A model generated the notes under the pieces. That model worked only from the letters and a program-made list of their open reading frames with translations. It made no database searches and had not been told where the DNA came from. DNA of 64,000 nt from contig CALOGB020000055.1 in the NCBI GenBank assembly GCA_942636505.2, positions 248,001 through 312,000 on the forward strand. Reading direction: 5' to 3'. The position numbers and the translations under genes were made by a program. Position 1 is the first letter of the stretch; every line of letters begins with the position of its first letter. Origin of the DNA: an uncultured bacterium. Its GTDB lineage: Bacteria > Pseudomonadota > Alphaproteobacteria > Sphingomonadales > Sphingomonadaceae. Shown here piece after piece: positions 20,647-29,756 of the stretch.

Positions 20647-21393
20647 TTACGGCTTCTTGAACTTGTAGACGAACTGGTCGGTCGTGCCGCGGATCGCGGG
20701 GTCGAACACCGGCTTGGTGTGGTCGTCGGCCGGGTTGCGCAGTGCGGTGGACTCGCCAACGAACTTGAACCCCGCCGCCTGGACCTGCGCCTTCACCGTG
20801 GCCGGGTCGATCCGGTGCCGCGTCTCGGTCCCGCCCAGGCCGCTGCCGGGGGCATCCGCATGATCGATCACGACGTAGATGCCGCCGCGCTTGAGCATGT
20901 TGAACACCGCCTTGTCGAACGCCTTCAACGCGCCCTCGCCGCCGCCGTTATTGGCGATGTCGTGGTAGTTCTGCACGGTCCAGAACAGGTCGACCGGCTT
21001 GGGCGAGGTCGGCAGGTTGGTAGTCTGGACGACGGCGGTGACGTTGGCGAGATTGCGCGCCTGAAGTGCGGGCAGCGTCTTCTCGGCATATTTCGCGCCG
21101 GCTGCCGGCCAGACCGCGTAGACATGGCCCTTGGGTCCGACGACGCCGGTGAAGATGCGGGTCCAATAGCCCGCACCCGGCAGGTAATCGACGACAACGT
21201 TGCCCGGCCGCACGCCGGAGAAGGCGAGCACGTCGGCGGCCTTGCGGCGGGCATCGTCGCCTTGCTGATCGGCGCGCGCCGGATCGGCGAGCGCGCTGGT
21301 GACCGCGGGGCTGACCTTCTGCGCATGCGCGGCCGTTGTGCTCGCTGCGATGGTCATCGCCACTGCAACGCTCGTCCAGATCGTTTTCATCAT
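20647..21393 (-). CDS. Exported class I SAM-methyltransferase-like protein
   Basis: 248 residues beginning with a clear signal peptide (VAVAMTIAASTTAAHAQ). The mature part has a Rossmann methyltransferase pattern: motif I VVVDYLPGAGYWTRIF, an acidic strand end after VGPKGHVYAVWP, and LFWTVQNYHDIAN in the motif IV position. Such proteins form a recurrent family in sphingomonads and caulobacters, where SAM supply outside the cytoplasm is a puzzle. Motif I has PGAGY in place of GxGxG, so cofactor binding may be altered or lost. No partner gene is evident. Confidence 0.75.
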   Translation of the reverse strand: MMKTIWTSVAVAMTIAASTTAAHAQKVSPAVTSALADPARADQQGDDARRKAADVLAFSGVRPGNVVVDYLPGAGYWTRIFTGVVGPKGHVYAVWPAAGAKYAEKTLPALQARNLANVTAVVQTTNLPTSPKPVDLFWTVQNYHDIANNGGGEGALKAFDKAVFNMLKRGGIYVVIDHADAPGSGLGGTETRHRIDPATVKAQVQAAGFKFVGESTALRNPADDHTKPVFDPAIRGTTDQFVYKFKKP

Positions 21394-21455
21394 CCGTCTC
21401 CCACCGTCCGGACGACAATGCCGGCTCGGTAGGGAGGATCGACCCGAAGCGGCTG

Positions 21456-21728
21456 CTAGTCCAGATCGTTTTCGCTGATGACGACGATCTCCTGGTCGGG
21501 ATCGCGCGCCAGTGCGACGACGCCGAGCTCTGCGATCTCTTCGGCATGCTGCTTGAAGATCGTCACGGCGTCGCCTTCGGGCGATACCGTGCTCAGCGCT
21601 TCGAGCACGTCGTACTGGACCGCGAACTGATAGCGTTCCTCGCTCACTTCGGCCTCGAACTCGACCTGCCGCAGGTCGCTATTGTCCTCGAGGGTCTTCA
21701 CGTCGATGTTCAAACGGTCTTCGGCCAT
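21456..21728 (-). CDS. DUF1488-like small protein
   Basis: 90 residues, acidic and soluble. The pattern VEFEAEVSEERYQFAVQYDV followed by an EAL motif and FKQHAEEIAELGVVALAR resembles DUF1488, a small family of unknown role found across proteobacteria. I chose the ATG at 21728 (GGAGCG upstream: revcomp of CGCTCC); a longer frame starts at 21785 without a ribosome site. It lies between the exported methyltransferase and the autotransporter, on the same strand as both. Confidence 0.65.
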   Translation of the reverse strand: MAEDRLNIDVKTLEDNSDLRQVEFEAEVSEERYQFAVQYDVLEALSTVSPEGDAVTIFKQHAEEIAELGVVALARDPDQEIVVISENDLD

Positions 21729-21804
21729 ATCTTCGCTCCTGCTATGCGCCGACAACAGTCCGGGGGCGGAATCGAGCCATTCCACCCCCGAAAAGTGCGG
21801 TTGC

Positions 21805-24800
21805 CTAAAGCCCGATCTGCAGGTTGGCGCGCAGCGACAGCGCGACGCGGCCCTGTTGCTGCTCGGCGTTGAACTCGCCGCCCATGCGGAAGATGCCGTT
21901 GCCGCCGACGCCGCGCAGCTTGCCGACCCAGCCGCTGGTGCGCTTGTCGGGGGTCAGCGTAAACGACTGGCCGCCTTCGAACGATGCGGTGGTCGCGCCC
22001 AGACCGCCTCCAACGATCTGGCGACGGCCGCCTTCGGCTTCGACGCGGAACCAGCCATTCTCGAACTTGGGTCCACCGAAGTTCAGCCCGAGTGCGCCGC
22101 TGCCGGTAACCGCCAGCTCGTCGCTGGTCCGCGACCGGACGACGAGGTCGATCGCCTTGCCGCCGCCGGTCTCGCTGTAGCCGTCCTCCTTGAGCTTGTA
22201 GTAATCGATCGCAAGGACCGGGCGGAAGGTAAGCATGCCGGTGCCGGCCTCGTACGACAGGCCGCCGGACGCCGCGTACAGCGTGCCGTCCCAGTTGCCT
22301 TTAGCGGTCCGGGCAACGGCCTCGGCGCCGATCGCGCCGGCGAACTGACGGACACCGTCGAACTTCACCTTCGCCCCCGACGCGCGGGCATTGGCCTGCA
22401 GGCCGCCCCAATGCCCGCGCCAGTATCCGGCCAGCTCATACTGGTCCGAATTCACCTCGTTGTCCGTGCCGTCGTCGGCATCCTGGCCGTGCAGATAGGC
22501 GAGCGAGGTGCCGAAATTGCCCACGCCGGTCTTGTATTCCGCCCCTGCCGAGACGCCCCAGCCGCTGACGTCGTAGCCTGCGGTATCGGCGACGCTCTTC
22601 GACGTGCCCCAGGCGACCTGCGTCACCCAATACCCCCATTTGCCTTCGTCCTTGAACGGGCCGTGCGGGTCGGCAAGCAGGCGGGCGGTGGCGCGCGAGC
22701 CCATCGTCACGGTCTCGAACGTGCCGCCGGCATGGTCGGGCAGCATCTGGCGGACCGAACCGCGGAACGCGTCGGCCTCGGTGATGTTGAGGAACGCGCC
22801 GCCGACCTTCGCGTCGTTGCCGAGCGCCTTGTAGATCGCGTCATACGCCGACGCCTGCGAGCGGTTGAGCCCGAGTTCGGTCGACGATTTGCGCGCGATG
22901 TCGACGGCCAAGTCGTTGCCCGTGCCGGTCGCGATGCTGCCCTTGTAGAGGAACGGGAGCAACGTCGTGGTCGCGGTAAGGTTGGCGGCACCCGTCAAGG
23001 TGCCGGCGCGAAGGACGGTGTAGCGTCCTTCCGCATCGACGACGCTGGTGAGCTTCAGGGCGAGCTTCGAGTCCTTGTCGAACGATGCCGTGCCCGCGAC
23101 CTGGATCATCGTGCTGGTGCCGCCCGCCTTGTCGAGCGTCACGGCGAGGATACCGCCGCCGCCGACCGACAGCGACGCGATCGATGCGGCCTTTGTGATG
23201 TCGAGCGTGCCGCCGTTGACCGCGACCGCAAGACCAGCCGAATTTGCGAGCGTGCCGGAGAAGCGCGACGTGCCGCCGAGCGTCAGCGTGTCGGTACCGC
23301 CACCGAAGTCCGCCGCGCCGCTGAACACCGAAGTCCCGGCGAGCGTGAGCGCGTCGTTGCCTGCACCGAACACCGCGCCGCCGGAGAAGTTCGCGTCGCC
23401 CGACAGCGCGAGGCGGTTGTTGCCGGTGCCGAAGCGCGCGGTGCCGGCGACCGTGCCATCCGCGACGTCGAACAGGTCATCGCCGCTGCCGAAGCGGACG
23501 TCGCCGACGATCGCGGGGGCCGCGATGCCGGTCGCGACCGCGGTCTGGCGAACGATCGTGCCGGTCGTGTTGGCGGAAAGGTCGATCGCGACGTTGCGAT
23601 CCGAGGTGGCGAGTGCACCCGATGCGCCGATCCCGCCGCTGTTCTCGACCAGCGTGACGGTGCCCGACCGATCGAGGATAGCGATCGCGGTGCCATCGGC
23701 GGCCTGCGCGGTCGCCTTGATCGTGCCGCTGTTGCGGATCGTGGCGACGGATGCGCCGGTGTCGACCAGGACCGCCGTCGAACGCGATGCGGTCGTGCCG
23801 CCGCCTGACGCGGCGATCGTGCCGGCGTTACGTATCTCGGGGGTCGACGCGCCCGTACCAAGCTTCAACGCGGTGGCACTCGCGCCGTTTGCGGTTGCCG
23901 CCACGGTGCCGTTGATGCCGATCCCGCCTGCGATCGTGACTGCGCCGCCAAGGCCACCGATCGCCAGGCCGTTGCCCTCGACGCCGCCATAGACGCCGCT
24001 GCCCGCGATGCCGCCATCTACGATCAGGCCGAAGCCGGTCCCGGTGCCGGCGACCGCACCGATAGCGACGGCGCGCGTGGCCGATCCGATCTGCACCGCG
24101 GGCGCCGCGCCGAAGGAGGTGATCGCCGCCGAGCCTTCGGTCGCGTCGGGAAGACCGTCCTTGTCCTCGTCGGTATCGGTCGTGCTCGCGTCCTTTGGCG
24201 GGATCGCGAAGACGATGCCGCCCGAGACGTTGCCGGCGACGACCAGCGCGGATCCGCCCTGCAACAGGTCGTCGGCGTCGAGCTTGGTCGTATCGGCCGG
24301 CGCCGTCGCATAGCGATAGCCGGTCGAGCCGAGCGCGCCCTGCACCACCAGCGCGCCCGCGATGTCGCCATCGACGCGCGCGGCGACCGCGCCCTGCCCG
24401 ATCGCCGCGATCGTACCCGCGAGCCGGACGTTGCCGGTGACGTCGGCGATCCGCACGCCGGTCGATCCGTTGCCGGTGACCGATGTCTGGCCGTCGTGCG
24501 TGAAGGCGCCGGTCAGCGGCCCGCCGAGCCAGATGCCGGCGGAGTTGTTGCCCTTCACCGTGATCGCGCCGCTGTTGACGATCGCGCCGGTAAACGCGCC
24601 TGCGGTGCGGATGCCGGTGCGGCCGGTGCCCGCCGCGAACGGGCCGTCGAGGTCGCCGTCCTTGTCGGTGTCGGTCGCGACATAGCTTTCGTCGATGATG
24701 ATCTTGCCGGTCGCCGCGTTGGTTATCCCGCCGCCGGTACCTGCGTTGGCGAGGATGCCGGTCGATCCGTCGGCGTTGGTGACCTGGATCGTGCCTTCGT

Positions 24801-25011
24801 TCGTGACCGAGTTGACGCTGTCGACGGTGACCGCCGTGCCGGTGGTCGGCGTCACCGAGCCAGCGGCGGCGATGCGGATATTGTCGAGGGCGCCGGCCTT
24901 GATCGTCGAGGTCCGCACCGCGTCGGTCCGCTTGGTGTCGATCACGGTCTGCGCCTGGGCGCCCGTCGTTACCGCGAACAGGCAGGTGGTGGTCAGCAGG
25001 AGACGACGCAT
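21805..25011 (-). CDS. Autotransporter (type Va secretion) with beta-helix-like passenger
   Basis: 1068 residues. A signal peptide ends at AQA (residue 20). The passenger (to about 780) is Gly/Ala/Thr/Val-rich with repeated short strands such as NSGTI, NAGTI and GAGNDALTLAG, expected to fold as a beta-helix or solenoid. Two aspartate-rich stretches, DTDKDGDLDG (about 114-123) and DTDEDKDGLPD (about 274-286), resemble calcium loops. The C-terminal ~270 residues form the translocating barrel (GYDVSGWGVSAGAEYKTGVG, LRGVGGNGIFRMGGEFNAEQ). The final residue is Leu instead of the usual Phe/Trp. It should display or release the passenger at the surface; adhesion or biofilm roles are only inferred. 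Confidence 0.88.
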   Translation of the reverse strand: MRRLLLTTTCLFAVTTGAQAQTVIDTKRTDAVRTSTIKAGALDNIRIAAAGSVTPTTGTAVTVDSVNSVTNEGTIQVTNADGSTGILANAGTGGGITNAATGKIIIDESYVATDTDKDGDLDGPFAAGTGRTGIRTAGAFTGAIVNSGAITVKGNNSAGIWLGGPLTGAFTHDGQTSVTGNGSTGVRIADVTGNVRLAGTIAAIGQGAVAARVDGDIAGALVVQGALGSTGYRYATAPADTTKLDADDLLQGGSALVVAGNVSGGIVFAIPPKDASTTDTDEDKDGLPDATEGSAAITSFGAAPAVQIGSATRAVAIGAVAGTGTGFGLIVDGGIAGSGVYGGVEGNGLAIGGLGGAVTIAGGIGINGTVAATANGASATALKLGTGASTPEIRNAGTIAASGGGTTASRSTAVLVDTGASVATIRNSGTIKATAQAADGTAIAILDRSGTVTLVENSGGIGASGALATSDRNVAIDLSANTTGTIVRQTAVATGIAAPAIVGDVRFGSGDDLFDVADGTVAGTARFGTGNNRLALSGDANFSGGAVFGAGNDALTLAGTSVFSGAADFGGGTDTLTLGGTSRFSGTLANSAGLAVAVNGGTLDITKAASIASLSVGGGGILAVTLDKAGGTSTMIQVAGTASFDKDSKLALKLTSVVDAEGRYTVLRAGTLTGAANLTATTTLLPFLYKGSIATGTGNDLAVDIARKSSTELGLNRSQASAYDAIYKALGNDAKVGGAFLNITEADAFRGSVRQMLPDHAGGTFETVTMGSRATARLLADPHGPFKDEGKWGYWVTQVAWGTSKSVADTAGYDVSGWGVSAGAEYKTGVGNFGTSLAYLHGQDADDGTDNEVNSDQYELAGYWRGHWGGLQANARASGAKVKFDGVRQFAGAIGAEAVARTAKGNWDGTLYAASGGLSYEAGTGMLTFRPVLAIDYYKLKEDGYSETGGGKAIDLVVRSRTSDELAVTGSGALGLNFGGPKFENGWFRVEAEGGRRQIVGGGLGATTASFEGGQSFTLTPDKRTSGWVGKLRGVGGNGIFRMGGEFNAEQQQGRVALSLRANLQIGL

Positions 25012-25147
25012 ACGGAACCCTTTTCGATGTGTTTTCGAGAAGAAGACGGAGACGCGGCTCGCGAACCTTTAACCTTGGTGCACTATGGTGCGGCACAACG
25101 GCCGAGGCGGCGCGTTGTGCGGCGGATATCTTCAGGGAAACGCCAGC

Positions 25148-25639
25148 ATGATCACCACCATCGCCGAACTCGACCGCATCCGCGACGACAGCAAGCACCT
25201 CGTCACGACGCGGTCGATGATGTCGGCGGGCGCGGCGGTCGTGCCGATCCCCGGCGCGGACATCGTCGCGGACATCGGCCTGCTTACCAAGCTGCTGCCC
25301 GAGATCAGCAAGCGCTTCGGGCTCGATCACGAACAGGTGCAGAAGCTCGAGCCACAGCTTGCGCAACAGGCGCTCGTGATGGCGTCGAGCTTGGGCAACA
25401 CGATGATCGGCCGGATGGTAACGAAGCGCATCGTCGTCGCGCTCCTCCGCCGCGTCGGCGCTCGCATCGCGGTGGGATCGATGGCGAAGTTCGTGCCTTT
25501 TGCGGGCTCGGCGGTGGCGGCGACGATCAGTTTCGGCGCGATGAAGCTAGTCGGCAATTCGCACGTGGAGGATTGCTACAAGACCGCGCTGGCGTTGCTG
25601 CCGGCGGATCAGCGAGCACTGGTGAACGCGAAGGGGTGA
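25148..25639 (+). CDS. DUF697/YcjF-like membrane-associated protein
   Basis: 163 residues. The segment AAVVPIPGADIVADIGLLTKLL followed by an EISKRFGL helix is typical of DUF697 domains (as in YcjF and some bacterial GTPase partners), and two hydrophobic Gly/Ala helices come later (FVPFAGSAVAATISFGAMKL). No GTPase motifs are present, so it is a stand-alone domain. ATG at 25148 follows CAGGGAAACGCCAGC. It is divergent from the autotransporter and convergent with the TonB receptor gene. Function unknown. Confidence 0.6.
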   Translation: MITTIAELDRIRDDSKHLVTTRSMMSAGAAVVPIPGADIVADIGLLTKLLPEISKRFGLDHEQVQKLEPQLAQQALVMASSLGNTMIGRMVTKRIVVALLRRVGARIAVGSMAKFVPFAGSAVAATISFGAMKLVGNSHVEDCYKTALALLPADQRALVNAKG

Positions 25640-25655
25640 GTTGTCGCTTGCTAGC

Positions 25656-25764
25656 TCCCCTCCCTGGAAGGGAGGGGCTGGGGGTGGGTCGGCCTGTTCG
25701 GGCCACCACCGTTAGAACACGCGGAAGCCGACCCACCCCCTACCCCTCCCTTTCAGGGAGGGGG
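25656..25764. repeat. 110-bp palindromic intergenic repeat, copy A
   Basis: The left arm CCCCTCCCTGGAAGGGAGGG plus GGGTGGGTCGGC is mirrored by GCCGACCCACCCCC and CCCCTCCCTTTCAGGGAGGG at the right end. It fills the gap between two convergent genes (stops at 25639 and 25769). A second copy with the same arms and similar centre lies at 48472-48582. Confidence 0.85.
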
Positions 25765-25768
25765 GTAG

Positions 25769-28183
25769 TTAGAAGGCTGCGTCTAGGCCTATCCTCACCG
25801 TCCTCGGACGTTGCGGAGTAATCTGGCCACTCCCGACCTGGAACGGCGTCCCGAGCGCGAACCGGTTGCCGACGCTGTCTGTCAGGTTCGTTACCCCGAG
25901 CGTCACGCCCAACGACGGCCGCCCGATCCGCGCCGTCAGCGCCGTATCGAGATAATCGCCCTGCTCTTCGCCCAGCACCGGGCCGACACCCAACCGCGAT
26001 CGCCCGACATAGCGCGCCCAGCCATACACGCGCAGTTCCAAGTCTCGCCCGATATCACGCCGGTAATCCGCTCCCAGCCGCCCGGCATAGCGCGCGATGT
26101 TCGGCACCTGGCTCATCCGCGCAAGCGCCACGAACAGCGCTGCGCTCGGTTCGGTCACGCGGCTGTCGTTGTAGGTGAAGCCAGCGTCGAGCGTCAGCCC
26201 AGCGACCGGCTTCCACCCGCCCGCCGCGCTGAACGTCCAGATCCGCCCGTCGCCGATGTTGGCGGTACTCGGCAGGCCGGTCGCGTCGATGAAGTCCGCC
26301 TGGATATCCTGCCAGATCGTGTGCGACACGCTCGCCGTCAGGTACGCGCGATCGACCCCCGCGAGCCCGAAGCGCATGCCGGTCTCCAGCGTCCGCACGC
26401 GATCATTCTCGAATCGTCGGACGAAATCGCTCTCGATCGCCAGCCCGCCGGGCCGAAACCCCTGCTGGTAGCGGCCGTACAGCGACACTTTCGGCAGCAC
26501 CGCTGCGATCAGCGAGGCGGACGGCAGAACGCTCGTCTCGATCCGGTCCGCCGTCACGCGCGCACGGGCGAGCGCAACCGTTTCGAGCCGCGCCGGCGCG
26601 ATGTCCTCGCCGGTCCCCGCGAGCGATGCCCGCGTGACCCGTGCGCCGGCGGTGGCGGTCAATCCGCGCACCAACTGCACGCTCCCCTCACCGTACAGCG
26701 TCGCCTCGTCGATGCTGTTGGTCACGCCCGTCACCGGCGCGGGCGCATCGACCGGGCCGAGCGAGCGCGACAACCGCGTGCGATTATGCGTGTAACTGCC
26801 GCCAACCACCCAGCCGAGCCCGTTTCGCATGGGCCGCCATACCCGCGTCTCGTTCGCGATCATGTCGGTCGCGTTGCGCTGCGCGAACACGCGCGGACTG
26901 CCCGCGGCTGTCGTCAGGGGGCTGCCGAATGCAGGCCAGTTGGTGATCGGTAGCGTCGGATCGGCGGCTGGCAGGGTCGCGTCGTAGCGTTCGGTCAGCG
27001 TCTGGCTGACGATCCCGGTCGAGGATTTGACCTTCAGCCCGCCGATCGCGCCCGACACGACCACCTGCCCCATCGTGTAGTCCGCCGAGAAGCCCTGCAC
27101 GATCGCGCTCGACCGGGTCAGCGGCGGCGCGTCGCGGTCGGCGTACTGGCTGTCGTCGCCCTTGGTCCATTGCCCGATGCCGCCGAGATCGACCGTCCAG
27201 CCACTCCCCGCGTCGAGCCGCAGTGCAGCCCGCCCGCCACCGATCCGCGTCCGGTTGACGTCGCGGCGGTTGAGCACCGGATTGTCGATATACCCGCCCT
27301 CGCTCACGCCGTAGCCGACGACACGCAGCGCCACGCGCTCGCCCAGTGGCACGTTCAGCGTCGCGCCCAGATCCGCGCCCGGATCGCCGTGCCACGTCGC
27401 CGAGAGACCGCCCGCGATCGACGCCGACACCGCGCCCAGTTCCGGCGCGTTCGGTACGGTGCGGATGATTCCGCCGAGCGAGCCTGCGCCGTACAGCGTC
27501 CCTTGTGGTCCTTCGAGCACCTCGACCGACGCGATATCGTACAACCGTAAATCCGGATCGGGCGCGTTGTAGCTCAGCCGCAGGTCGCCGAAATACTGGC
27601 CGACGGTGGTCTGGGTCGGCCCGGTGAAGCTGGAATCGGCGATGCCGCGAATGAACAGCTTGTTGCGGCCGGCGCCGAGATGCGTCGACGATACGCTGGC
27701 CAGCCGCGCGAGGATCGCCTCGGTCCCGCCCGCGCCGCCGAGCGCGAGATCGACCCCGTCGAGCAACGCGACCTGCCCTGCGAAGTCGCGCAACCGGACG
27801 TCGCGCTTGCTGCCGGTGACGACGATGTCCGCGCCCTGTACCGCGGGTGGTGCGGCGATCGGAACGACCTTCGGACGCTTCACTGGAATGACGCGCGGTG
27901 CGCGAGCGGTCAGCCGCCACCCGACCGCACCCGCTGCGACGACGTCCGCGTTCGCCGCAGTCGCCAGCCGGTCGAGCGCCTCGCGCGCGCTCATCCGACC
28001 GCGTACCGCGGGCACGCGCCGCGCCCAAAGCCCTGGGTCGCCGACGACGATACTTGTCCCCGACTGCCGCCCGAGCGCCAGCACCGCATCCCCAAGACGC
28101 CCCGCCGGCAAGTCGACCGCCCCCTGCCCCGCCTGCGCGGGAGCGGCGACGGCGAGCGCCGCGACGACCAGACATCCGCGCAT
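25769..28183 (-). CDS. TonB-dependent receptor with N-terminal STN signalling domain
   Basis: 804 residues. A signal peptide (VVAALAVAAPAQA) is followed by a secretin/TonB short N-terminal domain (about 22-90: LPAGRLGDAVLALGRQSG...), which in FecA-type receptors talks to a FecR anti-sigma factor. The plug contains the TonB-box-like DIVVTGSKRD and LEGPQGTLYGAGSLGGIIRT, and the 22-strand barrel ends in Phe (RIGLDAAF). ATG at 28183 is 3 bases from the FecR stop. Gene order sigma-fecR-receptor and the STN domain show a trans-envelope signalling system: substrate binding outside would release the sigma factor. No Fe-specific feature is visible; the ligand could be a siderophore, peptide or carbohydrate. 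Confidence 0.93.
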   Translation of the reverse strand: MRGCLVVAALAVAAPAQAGQGAVDLPAGRLGDAVLALGRQSGTSIVVGDPGLWARRVPAVRGRMSAREALDRLATAANADVVAAGAVGWRLTARAPRVIPVKRPKVVPIAAPPAVQGADIVVTGSKRDVRLRDFAGQVALLDGVDLALGGAGGTEAILARLASVSSTHLGAGRNKLFIRGIADSSFTGPTQTTVGQYFGDLRLSYNAPDPDLRLYDIASVEVLEGPQGTLYGAGSLGGIIRTVPNAPELGAVSASIAGGLSATWHGDPGADLGATLNVPLGERVALRVVGYGVSEGGYIDNPVLNRRDVNRTRIGGGRAALRLDAGSGWTVDLGGIGQWTKGDDSQYADRDAPPLTRSSAIVQGFSADYTMGQVVVSGAIGGLKVKSSTGIVSQTLTERYDATLPAADPTLPITNWPAFGSPLTTAAGSPRVFAQRNATDMIANETRVWRPMRNGLGWVVGGSYTHNRTRLSRSLGPVDAPAPVTGVTNSIDEATLYGEGSVQLVRGLTATAGARVTRASLAGTGEDIAPARLETVALARARVTADRIETSVLPSASLIAAVLPKVSLYGRYQQGFRPGGLAIESDFVRRFENDRVRTLETGMRFGLAGVDRAYLTASVSHTIWQDIQADFIDATGLPSTANIGDGRIWTFSAAGGWKPVAGLTLDAGFTYNDSRVTEPSAALFVALARMSQVPNIARYAGRLGADYRRDIGRDLELRVYGWARYVGRSRLGVGPVLGEEQGDYLDTALTARIGRPSLGVTLGVTNLTDSVGNRFALGTPFQVGSGQITPQRPRTVRIGLDAAF

Positions 28184-28185
28184 CC

Positions 28186-29106
28186 TCACGAGCGCGAGGA
28201 CATCACCCAGTGACCGCCACGCTTGCGGATCGCGACACCCAGCAACGGCGCGGCGAGCCGTGGATCGCCCGACAGCTTGGCGGTCGCAATGCTGCCGCTG
28301 AACGCGCGCTTCGCGACGCCCGGATCGGCGCGCAGGTCGACGCCGAGCGCACGCGACAGGTCGTCGGCGACTTCCGCCAGCGTCGCGCCCTCGTACGCCA
28401 GCACGCTGTCGCGCCACGATCCGACGCTCGCCACATCCACCGCGGTCACGGTCGCCTTGCCGTCGCGCACGACCAGCCCCTGCCCCTTCACGAGCCGGAT
28501 GCCGTCTCGTCCTGGGTTATAGTCGACCGCGCCTTCCGACACCGCGACACGCGTTTCGCCGCGCGCGTGCTTCACGTCGAACGCGGTGCCGACATCGACC
28601 AGCCGAGCGCCGCCGACGCTGACCTCGAACGGATCGCTGTCGTCGTGCCGGACGACGAACATCGCCTCGCCGCGCTCCAGCGTCGCGATCCGCGGATCGT
28701 CGCGATCGAGCATCAGCCGCGTCGCGCCGCCCATCGCGATACTGCTGCCATCGGCGAGCCGAACCGTCCGCATCGTCCCCGCCGCCGTCTCGACCGCATA
28801 GGGATGCGCGCGCGTCTCGATCGACTCATACCCGACGAACAGCGCGAGCGACGCGGCGATCGCTCCACCGGCCCAGACCGGCCAGCGCCTCCGCGGAGGC
28901 TGCATCACGATCGGCGCGACCGGCACAGGCGGCAGTGTCGCCGCCATCTCCTCGATATCCATCGACATGGCATGAAACGCCGCCGCATGGCGCGGGTCAG
29001 CCTCCAGCCAGGCGTGGAACGCCGGCCAGTCGTCGAACGCATCGCTGCCGGTCCGGACGACCCAGTCCAGCGCGCGTGCTTCGATATCGTCATGCTCCGC
29101 CATCAT
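28186..29106 (-). CDS. FecR-family anti-sigma factor
   Basis: 306 residues. The N-terminal cytoplasmic part carries the DUF4880/FecR_N pattern (ALDWVVRTGSDAFDDWPAFHAWLEADPRH) that holds the sigma factor; a single membrane helix lies at about 78-96 (VWAGGAIAASLALFVGYE); the periplasmic FecR domain follows (AAGTMRTVRLADGSSIAMG) and a C-terminal STN-interacting part. It sits between the sigma gene (33-base gap) and the STN receptor (2-base gap). It is expected to hold and activate the ECF sigma factor in response to the receptor. Confidence 0.93.
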   Translation of the reverse strand: MMAEHDDIEARALDWVVRTGSDAFDDWPAFHAWLEADPRHAAAFHAMSMDIEEMAATLPPVPVAPIVMQPPRRRWPVWAGGAIAASLALFVGYESIETRAHPYAVETAAGTMRTVRLADGSSIAMGGATRLMLDRDDPRIATLERGEAMFVVRHDDSDPFEVSVGGARLVDVGTAFDVKHARGETRVAVSEGAVDYNPGRDGIRLVKGQGLVVRDGKATVTAVDVASVGSWRDSVLAYEGATLAEVADDLSRALGVDLRADPGVAKRAFSGSIATAKLSGDPRLAAPLLGVAIRKRGGHWVMSSRS

Positions 29107-29139
29107 GGCCTCCTATAGCCGAAGACGGAGACGTTGCGA

Positions 29140-29652
29140 TCAAGCCTCATCGTAACGTCGCTTCGCATCGATCATCGCGCGATACGCCTTCCGCAGGTCG
29201 CCCTCGACCGTGCTGAGGCTCACCCCGAACTCGGCCGCGACCACGCGCTGATCGACCCCGTCGATCCGGTGGCGCCGGAATATCCGCGCCGCCCGGTCGC
29301 CGACCGACTGCAACGCCGACTCCGCCAGCGCCGCCTGCTCGCGCGCGATCACGACGCGTTCGGCGGATGGCTCCTCGGATCGGTCGAGCGACGGTCCCCC
29401 CGTCGCCTCGGTCCATTCGCGATCGCGCCTCTCCGCCTGCCGCACCGCGCGGTGGCGATCGAGCATCAGGTTGTTCGCCATCCGGTAGAGGTACGACAGC
29501 GGCGACGCGATCGGCCCGGTCGGGGCAGTCTGGATCCGCACCCACAGCTCTTGCAGCAGATCCTCCGCATCGCCCGCGCCGAGCGAGCGGATGAACCGCA
29601 GCAGCGTATCGCGATTTGCTAGGAAAACGGCCTCAAGGCCCGAGGAGTCCAT
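29140..29652 (-). CDS. ECF sigma factor, FecI type
   Basis: 170 residues with sigma-70 region 2 (LRFIRSLGAGDAEDLLQELW and SYLYRMANNLMLDRHRA) and region 4 (ARIFRRHRIDGVDQRVVAAE, VSLSTVEGDLRKAYRAM). No other domain. The start ATG at 29652 is the first that gives a normal region 2; the open frame extends upstream but reads through the protease 3' end. It should direct transcription of the downstream receptor, possibly of its own operon, under FecR control. The upstream gene on the same strand is a secreted protease (104-base gap). Confidence 0.92.
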   Translation of the reverse strand: MDSSGLEAVFLANRDTLLRFIRSLGAGDAEDLLQELWVRIQTAPTGPIASPLSYLYRMANNLMLDRHRAVRQAERRDREWTEATGGPSLDRSEEPSAERVVIAREQAALAESALQSVGDRAARIFRRHRIDGVDQRVVAAEFGVSLSTVEGDLRKAYRAMIDAKRRYDEA

Positions 29653-29756
29653 GTCATGCCCGTGTCGATAGGCCGCCGATCGGCGCTCGGCGGCACCGTG
29701 TTCCCGGCGGGACGTACAGCGCTTGGCGGGGAGACACAATCGACCCGCCTCGCCAC

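Noticed and set aside
23828..25366. Alternate-frame 512-residue protein across the autotransporter start
   Set aside because: Arg/Asp-rich out-of-frame reading of the Gly/Ala repeats; crosses the divergent promoter
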